Of a DNA stretch of 64,000 nucleotides, positions 35,739 to 44,380 are shown one piece after another. Position 1 is the stretch's first letter. Each line of letters begins with the position of its first letter. The notes beneath the pieces were generated by a model. The model ran no database searches, was not told the DNA's origin, and worked only from the letters and a program-made list of their open reading frames with translations. A program made the position numbers and the translations under genes. Origin of the DNA: Flavihumibacter sp. UBA7668 (lineage in GTDB: Bacteria > Bacteroidota > Bacteroidia > Chitinophagales > Chitinophagaceae); the NCBI RefSeq assembly GCF_002483205.1, contig NZ_DLHM01000007.1, forward strand, positions 1,050,091-1,114,090, written 5' to 3'.

Positions 35739-37411
35739 GTAAGACAAAACGAAGCATGGGTTGGAGGATTGGTAAAGTTCTGCTGATTATACTGGGTATA
35801 CTGCTATTGCTCCTGCTGATATTGTTTATCTATTTGTCCCGGGTGTCAAAAATTGAGCCACCGGTCATCACAGACCGGTCAGCCGATCTGTTGGAGAGAA
35901 CGAATGTTTCGGATAGTTTCTATTACCTCAACAACAACTGGCTGCATCTGTCAAGATCAGGACTGTATGAATTGTATGTAGAAGGCAAACCCTATGAAAG
36001 AGGCGTTATCAATGGAAAACTAACTAAGGAACTGGTACAACGCCAGGAAGATCATTTTAGCGCGCAGATTGAAAAAATGGTTCCATCCACTTTCTACCGA
36101 CATTTCCTGAAATATTTAATTGGATTTTTTAACCGCGATCTGCCCAACCAGGTGAAGGAGGAGTACAAGCAGGAGATTTATGGTGTGTCGCAGGCGGCTT
36201 CGGATAAGTATGCGTATATCGGAACACCGTACCAGCGCATATTGAATTATCATGCAGCACATGATATCGGCCATGCCTTACAAACCATGGCATTGGTTGG
36301 ATGTACCTCCTTTGGTACCTGGGGAAGTCATTCAAAGGACAGTGCATTTATTATTGGTCGCAATTTTGATTTCTATGTCGGGGACCGTTTTGCAGATGAT
36401 AAACTCATCGCGTTTATTCAACCCGACAGTGGATATGGATTTATGACAGTAACCTGGGGTGGGTTTACAGGGGCTGTATCAGGAATGAATGAAGCGGGAT
36501 TAACAGTAACGATCAATGCTGCTAAAACGGATCTGCCTCCCGGATCTGCCACGCCGGTTTCCCTGGTAGCGAGGGAAATATTGCAGTATGCCGGTAATAT
36601 TAAGGAAGCAATAGCTATTGCCGGTTCGCGTAAAATGTTTGTATCAGAATCCTTCCTCGTAGGTTCGGCGGCTGATCAGAAAGCGGTTGTGATTGAAAAA
36701 ACTCCGGAAGCGCTGGATGTATATGATCCCAGTCAGAACCATATCATTTGTGCCAATCATTTTCAAAGTCCGGTTTTAGGTAAGCTTCCTTCTAATCAGG
36801 AGCAGATAGCGGAAAGCGCCTCTGCTTACCGCTATAAGCGGGTACAGGAATTACTGGCGGAGGCAAAGCAGAATACAGTTGAACAAACTATCCAAATATT
36901 GCGTGATACCCGTGGACAGCAGGGCGCTGATATTGGCCTGGGAAATGAAAAAGCCATCAATCAGTTAATTGCGCATCATTCCATCGTATTTGAGCCTAAT
37001 AAAAGGCTGGTATGGGTTTCTACAGCTCCCTGGCAGGAGGGACAATTTGTATGTTATGACCTGAAAAGAGTATTGTCCATGCGCGGGTTAAAAGAAGCCC
37101 GTGAAATTACTGACAGTAGTTACCTGATACCTGCGGATACCCTGCTGCAAACAGGAGATTTCAAACGCTTCCTGCAGTTTCGGACATTTAAACAACGGAT
37201 ACTGGATGGTGGAATAGTTGCGCCTGATAGCATTATTGCCAGCAATCCATCTTATTATCACGCGTATGTGCTGGCAGGTGATATGGCAGTGCAACAAAAA
37301 AAACTGGCGGAAGCAATTCGCTATTACCGCCAGGCATTGTCAAAAGAAATTGCCACTGTTCAGGAAAAAGTTGCAATTGAAGAAAAGCTAAAAAAACTGG
37401 AGCAGCACTAG
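35735..37411 (+). CDS. C45-type Ntn-hydrolase/acyltransferase with membrane anchor and TPR-like tail
   Basis: 558 residues. An N-terminal helix (VLLIILGILLLLLLILFIYL) anchors the protein with its bulk outside the cytoplasm. The acyl-CoA:6-aminopenicillanate acyltransferase-like (C45) domain spans about 75-430; Cys190 in VGCTSFGTWG is the expected self-processing N-terminal nucleophile, followed by GRNFDFYVGD and GAVSGMNEAGLTVTINAAK. The last 50 residues look like one tetratricopeptide unit. The gene ends block A. A role in making or cutting an acyl ester or amide on the exported lipid is inferred. Confidence 0.85.
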   Translation: MSKTKRSMGWRIGKVLLIILGILLLLLLILFIYLSRVSKIEPPVITDRSADLLERTNVSDSFYYLNNNWLHLSRSGLYELYVEGKPYERGVINGKLTKELVQRQEDHFSAQIEKMVPSTFYRHFLKYLIGFFNRDLPNQVKEEYKQEIYGVSQAASDKYAYIGTPYQRILNYHAAHDIGHALQTMALVGCTSFGTWGSHSKDSAFIIGRNFDFYVGDRFADDKLIAFIQPDSGYGFMTVTWGGFTGAVSGMNEAGLTVTINAAKTDLPPGSATPVSLVAREILQYAGNIKEAIAIAGSRKMFVSESFLVGSAADQKAVVIEKTPEALDVYDPSQNHIICANHFQSPVLGKLPSNQEQIAESASAYRYKRVQELLAEAKQNTVEQTIQILRDTRGQQGADIGLGNEKAINQLIAHHSIVFEPNKRLVWVSTAPWQEGQFVCYDLKRVLSMRGLKEAREITDSSYLIPADTLLQTGDFKRFLQFRTFKQRILDGGIVAPDSIIASNPSYYHAYVLAGDMAVQQKKLAEAIRYYRQALSKEIATVQEKVAIEEKLKKLEQH

Positions 37412-37472
37412 GCTACTCCAGGAATGTTTTATTAAACAGCCATTGCTACTCTTCTGTTCAGTGCCCTACCTT

Positions 37473-38200
37473 TTACTGTTTTGTTATCAGCAACCGGATT
37501 GGCAGAACCAAGTCTTTCTGTGCTGATTCGGCTTTCTGTCTATAAATCGGGCAGCATCCATATTTTTCAGTTCCGGGCTGGTCAGGGCATTTGTCTTTCA
37601 GATCCGGAATGCCATCTCCATCGGAATCAGCTGGGATCAGTTTACCAAACAAGTTGAATTTTATACCCGCCGGGAGGTTCTGGTTGTAATAATCAACAAC
37701 TGTGTTGTGGTTGCCGGTATTATCCATATTGGTAAGGCCATGAAAATATCGGCCGAATAAAACCAGTCTGCCATGTGGGTTGATTGCTGCTTCTCCAAAA
37801 ACGGAGTGGCTGGTTGATTTAAAATCTATTTGTGGTTCCGCAACAATTGCAAATATGTCGCCAATATGAAGCTTTAACTGAACCGGCACAGACAGGTACC
37901 CAATTCTTCCAACTTGTAAGAGTTTTCCTACTGCCTGGGATTCATTTTAAGCTGTGTTAAATGGAGCTGTGGATCTATAGAAAAGTGCTTACCGATGGAA
38001 AACTTAACCCAGGCGCAAGCTGTGCAGCCAGAGCGAGTATCATATCGGTAGGCATTGTTTCCGGAGGTTCTGAGCTTGCTGAAATTCATTGCTCCGAGAA
38101 GTCCGCCGCTGACGGTGTAATGTTCCTTTACTATTTTTTGTGAAAAGCTGCGCAGGCTTCCTGCCAGTAATAGCAGAAGCAACATAAATGGATTGCTCAT
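37473..38200 (-). pseudogene. Decayed outer-membrane beta-barrel/OmpA-like gene
   Basis: From the ATG at 38200, 90 residues read MSNPFMLLLLLLAGSLRSFS then a barrel start, stopping at an in-frame TAG (37928-37930). Reading through that stop gives ENSYKLEELG, and the barrel then resumes in another frame as YLSVPVQLKLHIGD near 37899, so a nonsense change and a frameshift are both present. The second frame reaches a thrombospondin type 3 segment (DSDGDGIPDLKDKCPD) that normally precedes an OmpA domain, but ends at 37473 without one. Three lesions make a pseudogene likely; a sequencing error cannot explain the missing C-terminal domain. Confidence 0.8.
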
Positions 38201-38290
38201 TCCTGTAGCATATTAGTATGATTAAATGACTACTACAGGCCTATAACCGGTAACTAAATTTATTGAATATTATATATAGTAAAATTTTCT

Positions 38291-40450
38291 TTACTGAATA
38301 AAGTCAAAAAAGTTGGCGTTCAATGTTCTTGGCTTACTACTTGTCTGCTTTACCGATAGTTTGACATAACGGCCTTGTTTAAGGGAAGGAAATTTAAAAC
38401 TTCGCTTGCTAGGGTCATTCACTATATTACCAAATTCAAAGCTTCCGGCAGTTTCCCAATTGGTAGCATCCGTGCTGGTGAAAATTTCACCTTTTTCCAG
38501 TAATCCGGATTTAGTGTAGGCCGGAGGCAGGTAGGCGAATCCGGTTAAAGAATACGTGTTGCCAAGATCAATGATTATCAGTTCTGCAGTTGCGGATATT
38601 GTTTTCCAATTGGATGGCGGGATTCCAATCTGATCGGTTGCGATGGCCCCCATTTCATCGTTAGCAAAAGCAACCGCTTTTAGCAAACCTCCTTTAAATT
38701 CAAAGGGTGCAGTATAAAGCGTTGATTTTTCCGTTGGAGCGCTACCATCGGTTGTGTAGAAAATCTTAATTCCGGAATTGATATTCCCTGCACCATTTTC
38801 CCCATGCGGATTCCAGTTGAATGTTTTTTTAACCGGCGAAATTTCGAGCAGCCCTTCTTTTGTCCGGTTAAAACTTAATTGAGGCGGACGGGTTTTATAA
38901 TAATGAGCAGCTATTTCTGTAATGGCAGGATGATACCTGGCACCGGTTATGCGCAACCGAAAACGATCCGATGTAAGTTCCGGAAACCGGAGAATGCGTT
39001 TGTATCCGATATTGGTGGCGGTGGCTATTTCTTTCCATTCATTGTTAATAAATGCTTCCAGTTTGTGGTTGGCAACGCGTTCCCCATGTGATTTTACAGC
39101 TTCCTGGATAACAAAGCGGTTGATCGTAACCGGAGCTGGTGTTTCGATTTCAATAATATCAGTTGAATCTTTTACCAGGAAATAGGTATCCGCACGTTTA
39201 TCTAATAATCCGGTGGTTGCTTCCCCGTTTTGCAACAGATTGTTTGCATAAGTTGCTGTAATTCTTTTACCAACCTCTTCTAATACCGAGACATCTTCCG
39301 GTGAAAATTTACCATCACGGTTGGGAGGAATATTCAGGAGGAAGGTAGAGTTACCACCCACTGAACGCTCATAAATATCAAACACATCATCTGCACTTCG
39401 CACTTTCTGTTCGGTATCGTCTCTGTAAAACCAGCCTTCCCGGATGGAAGTATTGGTTTCTGCCTGCTGGTAATGCAGGTACTTCGCCTTATACAATTGC
39501 TCCGGGTGCCCGAGTGAGTCGTTTGTCAGGTCAGCGAAATTATTCATCAGCGCGGGATCTGTTTCGTACGGCATTACATTCCACTCTGTATCCCGGGTTC
39601 TGCCGGCTTCATTGCCACACCAGCGGATATCCTGCTTTCCGAATACAACAGCTTTCGGCGCCAGCTTATGAATCAGTTTTTTCCAGGCCAGGTAATTGTA
39701 TTGTTGTCCGCCTTTTGTTTTCGGATGAGCCCCATCGAACCAGACTTCATCAATCGGACCGTATTCCGTAAGCAATTCAAATAACTGGTTCAGGAAATAT
39801 TCGTTGTAATCATCCACTTCAAATTCGAATGTGGTGGTATTGGCAAAAGGGCGGCCTTCTACCGGACGGGGGATCGTTCGTTTCGTGATTGGAGAAAGAT
39901 TCCCATACAATCCGGTTTTGCTTTCAATCTGGTAGAGATCAGCCGGAGAGAGATAAACACCCAGTTTGAGTCCGTATTTTTTGCAGGAAGCGCTGAGGTC
40001 CTTCATGATATCCCCCCTGCCATTTTGAAAAGGGGAGGACATAATTCCATGCGAGGTATAGCGGCTTTGCCAGAGCACAAATCCATCATGGTGTTTGGCG
40101 GTAAGAATAACCATTTTCATACCGGCAGCTTTCATGGCAGCACACCACTGATCAGTATCCAATTGCTGCAGATTGAAGATGTTGGGGTCTTCCATGCCAT
40201 TTCCCCATTCCATGCGGGTGAAGGTATTCGGGCCAAAATGAATAAAGGCAATGAATTCATTTTTCAAGGCTTCGTATTGATTATCGGTAGGAACCACATG
40301 AGCCGCTTTCAGCAGGATGGAATCCGGCGTATCTGTTGCTGTAATTGCAATGGTGCTGGCGGGTGTATAGAGATTTTCTTTAGTGCCGGTAGAGCAGGAA
40401 TAGATCCCGATGGTAAAAAAGAAAAACGAAGCGATTTGAAAAGGTTTCAT
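38291..40450 (-). CDS. Alpha-L-fucosidase, GH29, secreted lipoprotein
   Basis: 719 residues. The leader IASFFFFTIGIYSCSTG carries a lipobox Cys near residue 19. The GH29 catalytic domain spans about 45-400: EFIAFIHFGPNTFTRMEWG near 65, ILTAKHHDGFVLWQS near 115, and the nucleophile Asp239 in VWFDGAHPK. A discoidin-like or beta-sandwich domain and a chitobiase C-terminal-type segment follow (IFYTTDGSAPTEKSTLYTAPFEF near 565). The enzyme releases L-fucose from glycans at the cell surface. It lies in the glycan-use segment with DUF4838 and GH20 genes. Confidence 0.93.
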   Translation of the reverse strand: MKPFQIASFFFFTIGIYSCSTGTKENLYTPASTIAITATDTPDSILLKAAHVVPTDNQYEALKNEFIAFIHFGPNTFTRMEWGNGMEDPNIFNLQQLDTDQWCAAMKAAGMKMVILTAKHHDGFVLWQSRYTSHGIMSSPFQNGRGDIMKDLSASCKKYGLKLGVYLSPADLYQIESKTGLYGNLSPITKRTIPRPVEGRPFANTTTFEFEVDDYNEYFLNQLFELLTEYGPIDEVWFDGAHPKTKGGQQYNYLAWKKLIHKLAPKAVVFGKQDIRWCGNEAGRTRDTEWNVMPYETDPALMNNFADLTNDSLGHPEQLYKAKYLHYQQAETNTSIREGWFYRDDTEQKVRSADDVFDIYERSVGGNSTFLLNIPPNRDGKFSPEDVSVLEEVGKRITATYANNLLQNGEATTGLLDKRADTYFLVKDSTDIIEIETPAPVTINRFVIQEAVKSHGERVANHKLEAFINNEWKEIATATNIGYKRILRFPELTSDRFRLRITGARYHPAITEIAAHYYKTRPPQLSFNRTKEGLLEISPVKKTFNWNPHGENGAGNINSGIKIFYTTDGSAPTEKSTLYTAPFEFKGGLLKAVAFANDEMGAIATDQIGIPPSNWKTISATAELIIIDLGNTYSLTGFAYLPPAYTKSGLLEKGEIFTSTDATNWETAGSFEFGNIVNDPSKRSFKFPSLKQGRYVKLSVKQTSSKPRTLNANFFDFIQ

Positions 40451-40536
40451 ACTAAACAGAATAAGCCATCAAATTAGTTTAAGTCCGGCGTATTTATTGA
40501 CTCAATCTTGTGCATTCAATGGCTTATATTCACTGA

Positions 40537-42849
40537 ATGGGACAGAATTCTACCAGGAAGATAACAAGGCAGGGCTTTTTAAAAGAAGCCGGATTGCTGA
40601 CAGGAGGCTTTTTTCTTTTTCCTATGCCGGCGATGCTTAATAAAAACCAACCTGATTTGTTGACCTATCAGTTGATTATTCCTGACGCCGCAACAAAGAT
40701 GGAAAAAGAAGCCGCAGTGCTATTGCGTAAACACCTGCTTGAAGTGGCAGCATTCGAACTTCCGATAATTAAAGAAAGCGAGTATTCAACTGACCCGGCC
40801 ATATTCATTGGCAATACCAGCTATGGCAACACTGAAATTGACGGCCGACAACTTGAACAGGATGGGATAATAATTAAACCGGTTGGTAACAGGCTGGTGC
40901 TAACCGGCGGCAGTGAGCAAGGGATTCTGTATGCGGTGTATCATTATCTTGAATTGATTGGCTTCCGGCAATTTACCTCCACAGTTACATATATTCCGAA
41001 AGCAGCCAGCATCAGTTTTCCGGAGAAAGAGATCATGCATGTGCCGTACATGAAATATCGCACAACAAATTATAAAGACACGAGAGAAACGGGGTATAGT
41101 AACTGGCATAAATTATCTTCCACTGCGCAGTGGGGACTCTTTGTTCATACCTTCAATGAATTGGTTCCACCGGAAGAATTTGGAACCAGTAATCCGGACT
41201 TTTTTTCATTGATAAATGGCAACCGCTTACCAGGCACACAGCTTTGTCTTTCTAATGAGCAGATGCTGCAAGTTGTGATTCAGAAGCTGGAAAAGAAAAT
41301 AAGAGAAAAACCGGCTGCCACCTACTGGTCGGTAAGTCAGAATGACAATGATCAGCATTGCCAGTGTGAGTATTGTACCCGACTCAATAAGCAATATGGT
41401 GGCGTTCCAAGTGGCTCCATTATTTATTTTGTTAACCAGGTGGCGCGAAAGTTTCCCGACAAAATTATTTCTACACTTGCCTATTGGTATTCGAGAAAGG
41501 CACCTGTCGGTATCTCCATAGAACCGAATGTCAATATCATGCTGTGTAATATAGAAAGCAGGCGACAATTACCGGTTTTTAAAACGGATCCGGCATTTTC
41601 AAAAGATCTGACCGACTGGGGTAAGTTGACCAGCAATATTCTGATTTGGGATTACAATATTCAGTTCACGAATTTATTAAGTCCGTTTCCAAATCTGCAT
41701 ACGATCAAACCCAATATTCAATTTTACAAAGAGAACCATGTAAACGCCCTGTTTATGCAGGCCAATGCGCAGGCAGGAGGTGAAATGGCCGCACTGCGTG
41801 CATACCTCATCAGCAAACTTATGTTTGATCCGGAGCTGGATGACGATGCGGTTATCAATGATTTTCTACACGGTTATTATGGATCAGCTGGCAACTATAT
41901 TCGTCAATACATAGACCGTATGTGGGAATCTCTATTGAAGACCGGTGCCCAACTGAATATATTCGGTGGCCCGAATGATGCAAAGGATTCCTGGTTGTCG
42001 GTGGAAATGATGGAAGAATATAAAAGAATTTTTGATCAGGCAGAAGCTGCCGTATCAACTCATTCGGAATTACTCAGGCGGGTAAAGATTGCACGTTTAC
42101 CAATCCTGTATGCGGAGATTCAGATTGGACGAAATGAGATTGGAACACCCAGAAGTATGTTTGAAAGGTTGACAGCAGATAAAATACGTGTAAAACCTGC
42201 AATGAAAAAAATGGTGAAGGATTTTGTGCAGTTGTGTAAAGAAGATGGGGTGAGCCGGCTTCAGGAAAGATCTACACCGCCTGATGATTTTTTGCAATCC
42301 TACAACAGAATTTTTCATGGGATGGATGAAATGGAGAAGGTAGTTTCTGTTGGTAAAAAGATCCTTCCCGTAAATTTGCCCGACAAGAGTCATGCCGCCA
42401 TTACAGCGTTGACCGATGGCGTATTGGGGTCTTATGAATCCTGGAGCAATCCTGATATTCATTGGGTAGCGTACAAAGGGACGCATATGGATTTTGTGCT
42501 TGATTTGGGAAAACGGATGACGATACATTCCGTATCCATGGATTTTCTGAATGCACAGGCACAGGCAGACTGGAACCTGCATGTATTACCGTCGTTTGTT
42601 AGTTATGCAATTTCTGAGGATGGGCAAAATTACAGTGCTCCGCAAAAAATAGTAAACCCCCATAATCCCAACCCATTTGAGAATCGGGGCATTATCAATA
42701 TCCCCTTTCATACTTTCCGCGCAACATTCAATCGTATCAAAGCAAGATATATTCGGGTACACGCTGAAAGCATGTTGCAGTTGCCTTCCTGGCATATCCG
42801 GAAAGGACAACCGGCCTGGATGTATACAGATGAGATTATTGTAAAATAA
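40537..42849 (+). CDS. DUF4838 secreted protein with discoidin-like C-terminus
   Basis: 770 residues. The leader TRKITRQGFLKEAGLLTGGFFLFP looks like a twin-arginine or Sec signal. Residues about 35-150 resemble the N-terminal alpha/beta domain of GH20/GH67-type enzymes (AAVLLRKHLLEV, VLTGGSEQGILYAVYHYLELIG). The DUF4838 core follows near 215-480 with WSVSQNDNDQHCQCEYCTRL and SIIYFVNQVARKFP. The last 130 residues form a discoidin (F5/8 type C) carbohydrate-binding domain. A glycoside hydrolase role is probable but the reaction is not established. It is divergent from the fucosidase, 86 bp apart. Confidence 0.85.
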   Translation: MGQNSTRKITRQGFLKEAGLLTGGFFLFPMPAMLNKNQPDLLTYQLIIPDAATKMEKEAAVLLRKHLLEVAAFELPIIKESEYSTDPAIFIGNTSYGNTEIDGRQLEQDGIIIKPVGNRLVLTGGSEQGILYAVYHYLELIGFRQFTSTVTYIPKAASISFPEKEIMHVPYMKYRTTNYKDTRETGYSNWHKLSSTAQWGLFVHTFNELVPPEEFGTSNPDFFSLINGNRLPGTQLCLSNEQMLQVVIQKLEKKIREKPAATYWSVSQNDNDQHCQCEYCTRLNKQYGGVPSGSIIYFVNQVARKFPDKIISTLAYWYSRKAPVGISIEPNVNIMLCNIESRRQLPVFKTDPAFSKDLTDWGKLTSNILIWDYNIQFTNLLSPFPNLHTIKPNIQFYKENHVNALFMQANAQAGGEMAALRAYLISKLMFDPELDDDAVINDFLHGYYGSAGNYIRQYIDRMWESLLKTGAQLNIFGGPNDAKDSWLSVEMMEEYKRIFDQAEAAVSTHSELLRRVKIARLPILYAEIQIGRNEIGTPRSMFERLTADKIRVKPAMKKMVKDFVQLCKEDGVSRLQERSTPPDDFLQSYNRIFHGMDEMEKVVSVGKKILPVNLPDKSHAAITALTDGVLGSYESWSNPDIHWVAYKGTHMDFVLDLGKRMTIHSVSMDFLNAQAQADWNLHVLPSFVSYAISEDGQNYSAPQKIVNPHNPNPFENRGIINIPFHTFRATFNRIKARYIRVHAESMLQLPSWHIRKGQPAWMYTDEIIVK

Positions 42850-42870
42850 AACAAGGCATATCAGGTGCAA

Positions 42871-43554
42871 TTACTTGGGCTCATCCAGCAGGTATTTGTA
42901 AAGGAGTCCTGCTACAGCGGCGCCTGCAATCGGAACCAGGATAAACAGCCAGAGTTGTTCAATGGCCCAGTCTCCAACAAAAACAGCCTGACTGATACTG
43001 CGAGCTGGATTAACCGAAGTATTGGTAACGGGTATGGAAATAAGATGAATCAGGGTTAGTGCCAGACCGATAGTAATCCCAGCAAAACCATTGGCTGCAC
43101 GTTTTGCAGTTGCTCCCAGGATGATAAAAAGAAACATGGCGGTCATCACAAATTCTGTAGCAATAGCTGCTTTTATGCCATATTTCCCGGGAGAATGTGC
43201 CCGGTATCCATTTGCTGCAAAGTCTCCGATCTGGGATCCATTGCCGGTTGCAACTACATACAAAAATGCGGCTCCCACTATTGCACCCAAAACCTGTGCA
43301 AGTATATACATGGGTGCCAGCCTGGCTTCAAACTTACCCGCAGCAACCAAACCAATAGTAACAGCAGGGTTAAGATGCGCTCCTGAAATTGGTCCCAGTG
43401 CATAGGCAATGGTAAGTACTGTTAAACCAAATGCCAGCGAAACACCTAAGAGGCCAATTCCTACATCGGGAAAAGCGGCTGCCAGTACCGCGCTGCCACA
43501 TCCTCCGATTACCAGCCAGCAGGTGCCGATGAATTCTGCCAGATAAATTTTCAT
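42871..43554 (-). CDS. aqpZ: Aquaporin Z family water channel
   Basis: 227 residues with six hydrophobic helices. Both NPA boxes are present: GAHLNPAVTIGL near residue 60 and NTSVNPARSISQAVF near 178. The selectivity positions include the Arg after the second NPA, and TEFVMTAMFLFIILGAT is the helix 4 signature of AqpZ. The start MKIYLAEFIGTCWLVIGGCGSAVLAA is typical. It conducts water across the inner membrane. The gene converges on the DUF4838 gene with a 21-bp gap. Confidence 0.95.
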   Translation of the reverse strand: MKIYLAEFIGTCWLVIGGCGSAVLAAAFPDVGIGLLGVSLAFGLTVLTIAYALGPISGAHLNPAVTIGLVAAGKFEARLAPMYILAQVLGAIVGAAFLYVVATGNGSQIGDFAANGYRAHSPGKYGIKAAIATEFVMTAMFLFIILGATAKRAANGFAGITIGLALTLIHLISIPVTNTSVNPARSISQAVFVGDWAIEQLWLFILVPIAGAAVAGLLYKYLLDEPK

Positions 43555-43626
43555 ATGTAAAATTTTTGTTGGAAAATGAGATATGAAAATTTACTATATA
43601 TTATTTATATTCTTGAAAAATATTAT

Positions 43627-44357
43627 ATGATTGGCCAGCGAGGAAGATTGTTGGGCTGTTGTTTATTGTTTCCGGTCAGTCAGCTCTTTGCTCAAACCAA
43701 TGCTGCAAAAAAGGACAGCACAGCTGTTCAGGTAAACCTGTATGGAAGTTTCCGCGGACATTTTGCTGCTTACGACAAGGAGATAGAGATCCAGGAAAAT
43801 GCTTCCCGTATGGGCTTTGAGATCAGTGCAAAAAGAAAAGCGATTCGCTATTTCGCTGGTTTGGAAATGCAGGTTAATATGTTTCGCTCAGCAACAAGTT
43901 TCAACCTAAGCGCCAGTACAACGGGAGGATACCTGGAAGCCGACCGCAATCAGAACCGGCAGTTGTTGACCAGCCGGCTTGGATACCTGGGCATAGACCT
44001 GGGCAAATGGGGCAGTTTTGTATTGGGATAACAGCGCAGTATTTATTACGATATAACCAGTTATACAGATCGGTTTAATGTTTTCGGAGGAGGTGCAAGT
44101 GCTATCAACCCGATACAGAAATTTATACGCTAACCGGAGACCGCCCTTTTGATCCGGCGTTCAAAAGAAGGTACCTTCTGCTGGGTGCAGAGTATCGCCC
44201 GGTCCGGTTCGGAAAAATATACTCCGAAATACGGATTGCCAGTGGTACCACTGCACTGGGTTTAAAAGAAGCTTCCGTTTTTACAGTTGGACTTCGGTTT
44301 GATGCCCAAAAATTTTTCTCCTTAAACGTATTATCAACCCTGTCAAACGAAGAATAA
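43627..44357 (+). pseudogene. Decayed outer-membrane porin gene
   Basis: An ATG at 43627 opens a signal peptide (CCLLFPVSQLFAQ) and a porin-like barrel (VQVNLYGSFRGHFAAYDKEIE, SRLGYLGIDLGKWGSFVLG) that stops at a TAA (44029-44031). Reading through gives RSIYYDITSYTDRFNVFGGG, the natural continuation, then another stop. In the next frame a barrel C-terminus follows (YLLLGAEYRPVRFGKIYSEIR, FTVGLRFDAQKFF) to a TAA at 44355. The remnant is about 240 codons, shorter than family members, so an internal deletion is likely in addition to the stop and frameshift. Confidence 0.8.
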
Positions 44358-44380
44358 GTGGATGAACTGTTTAAACGCGT

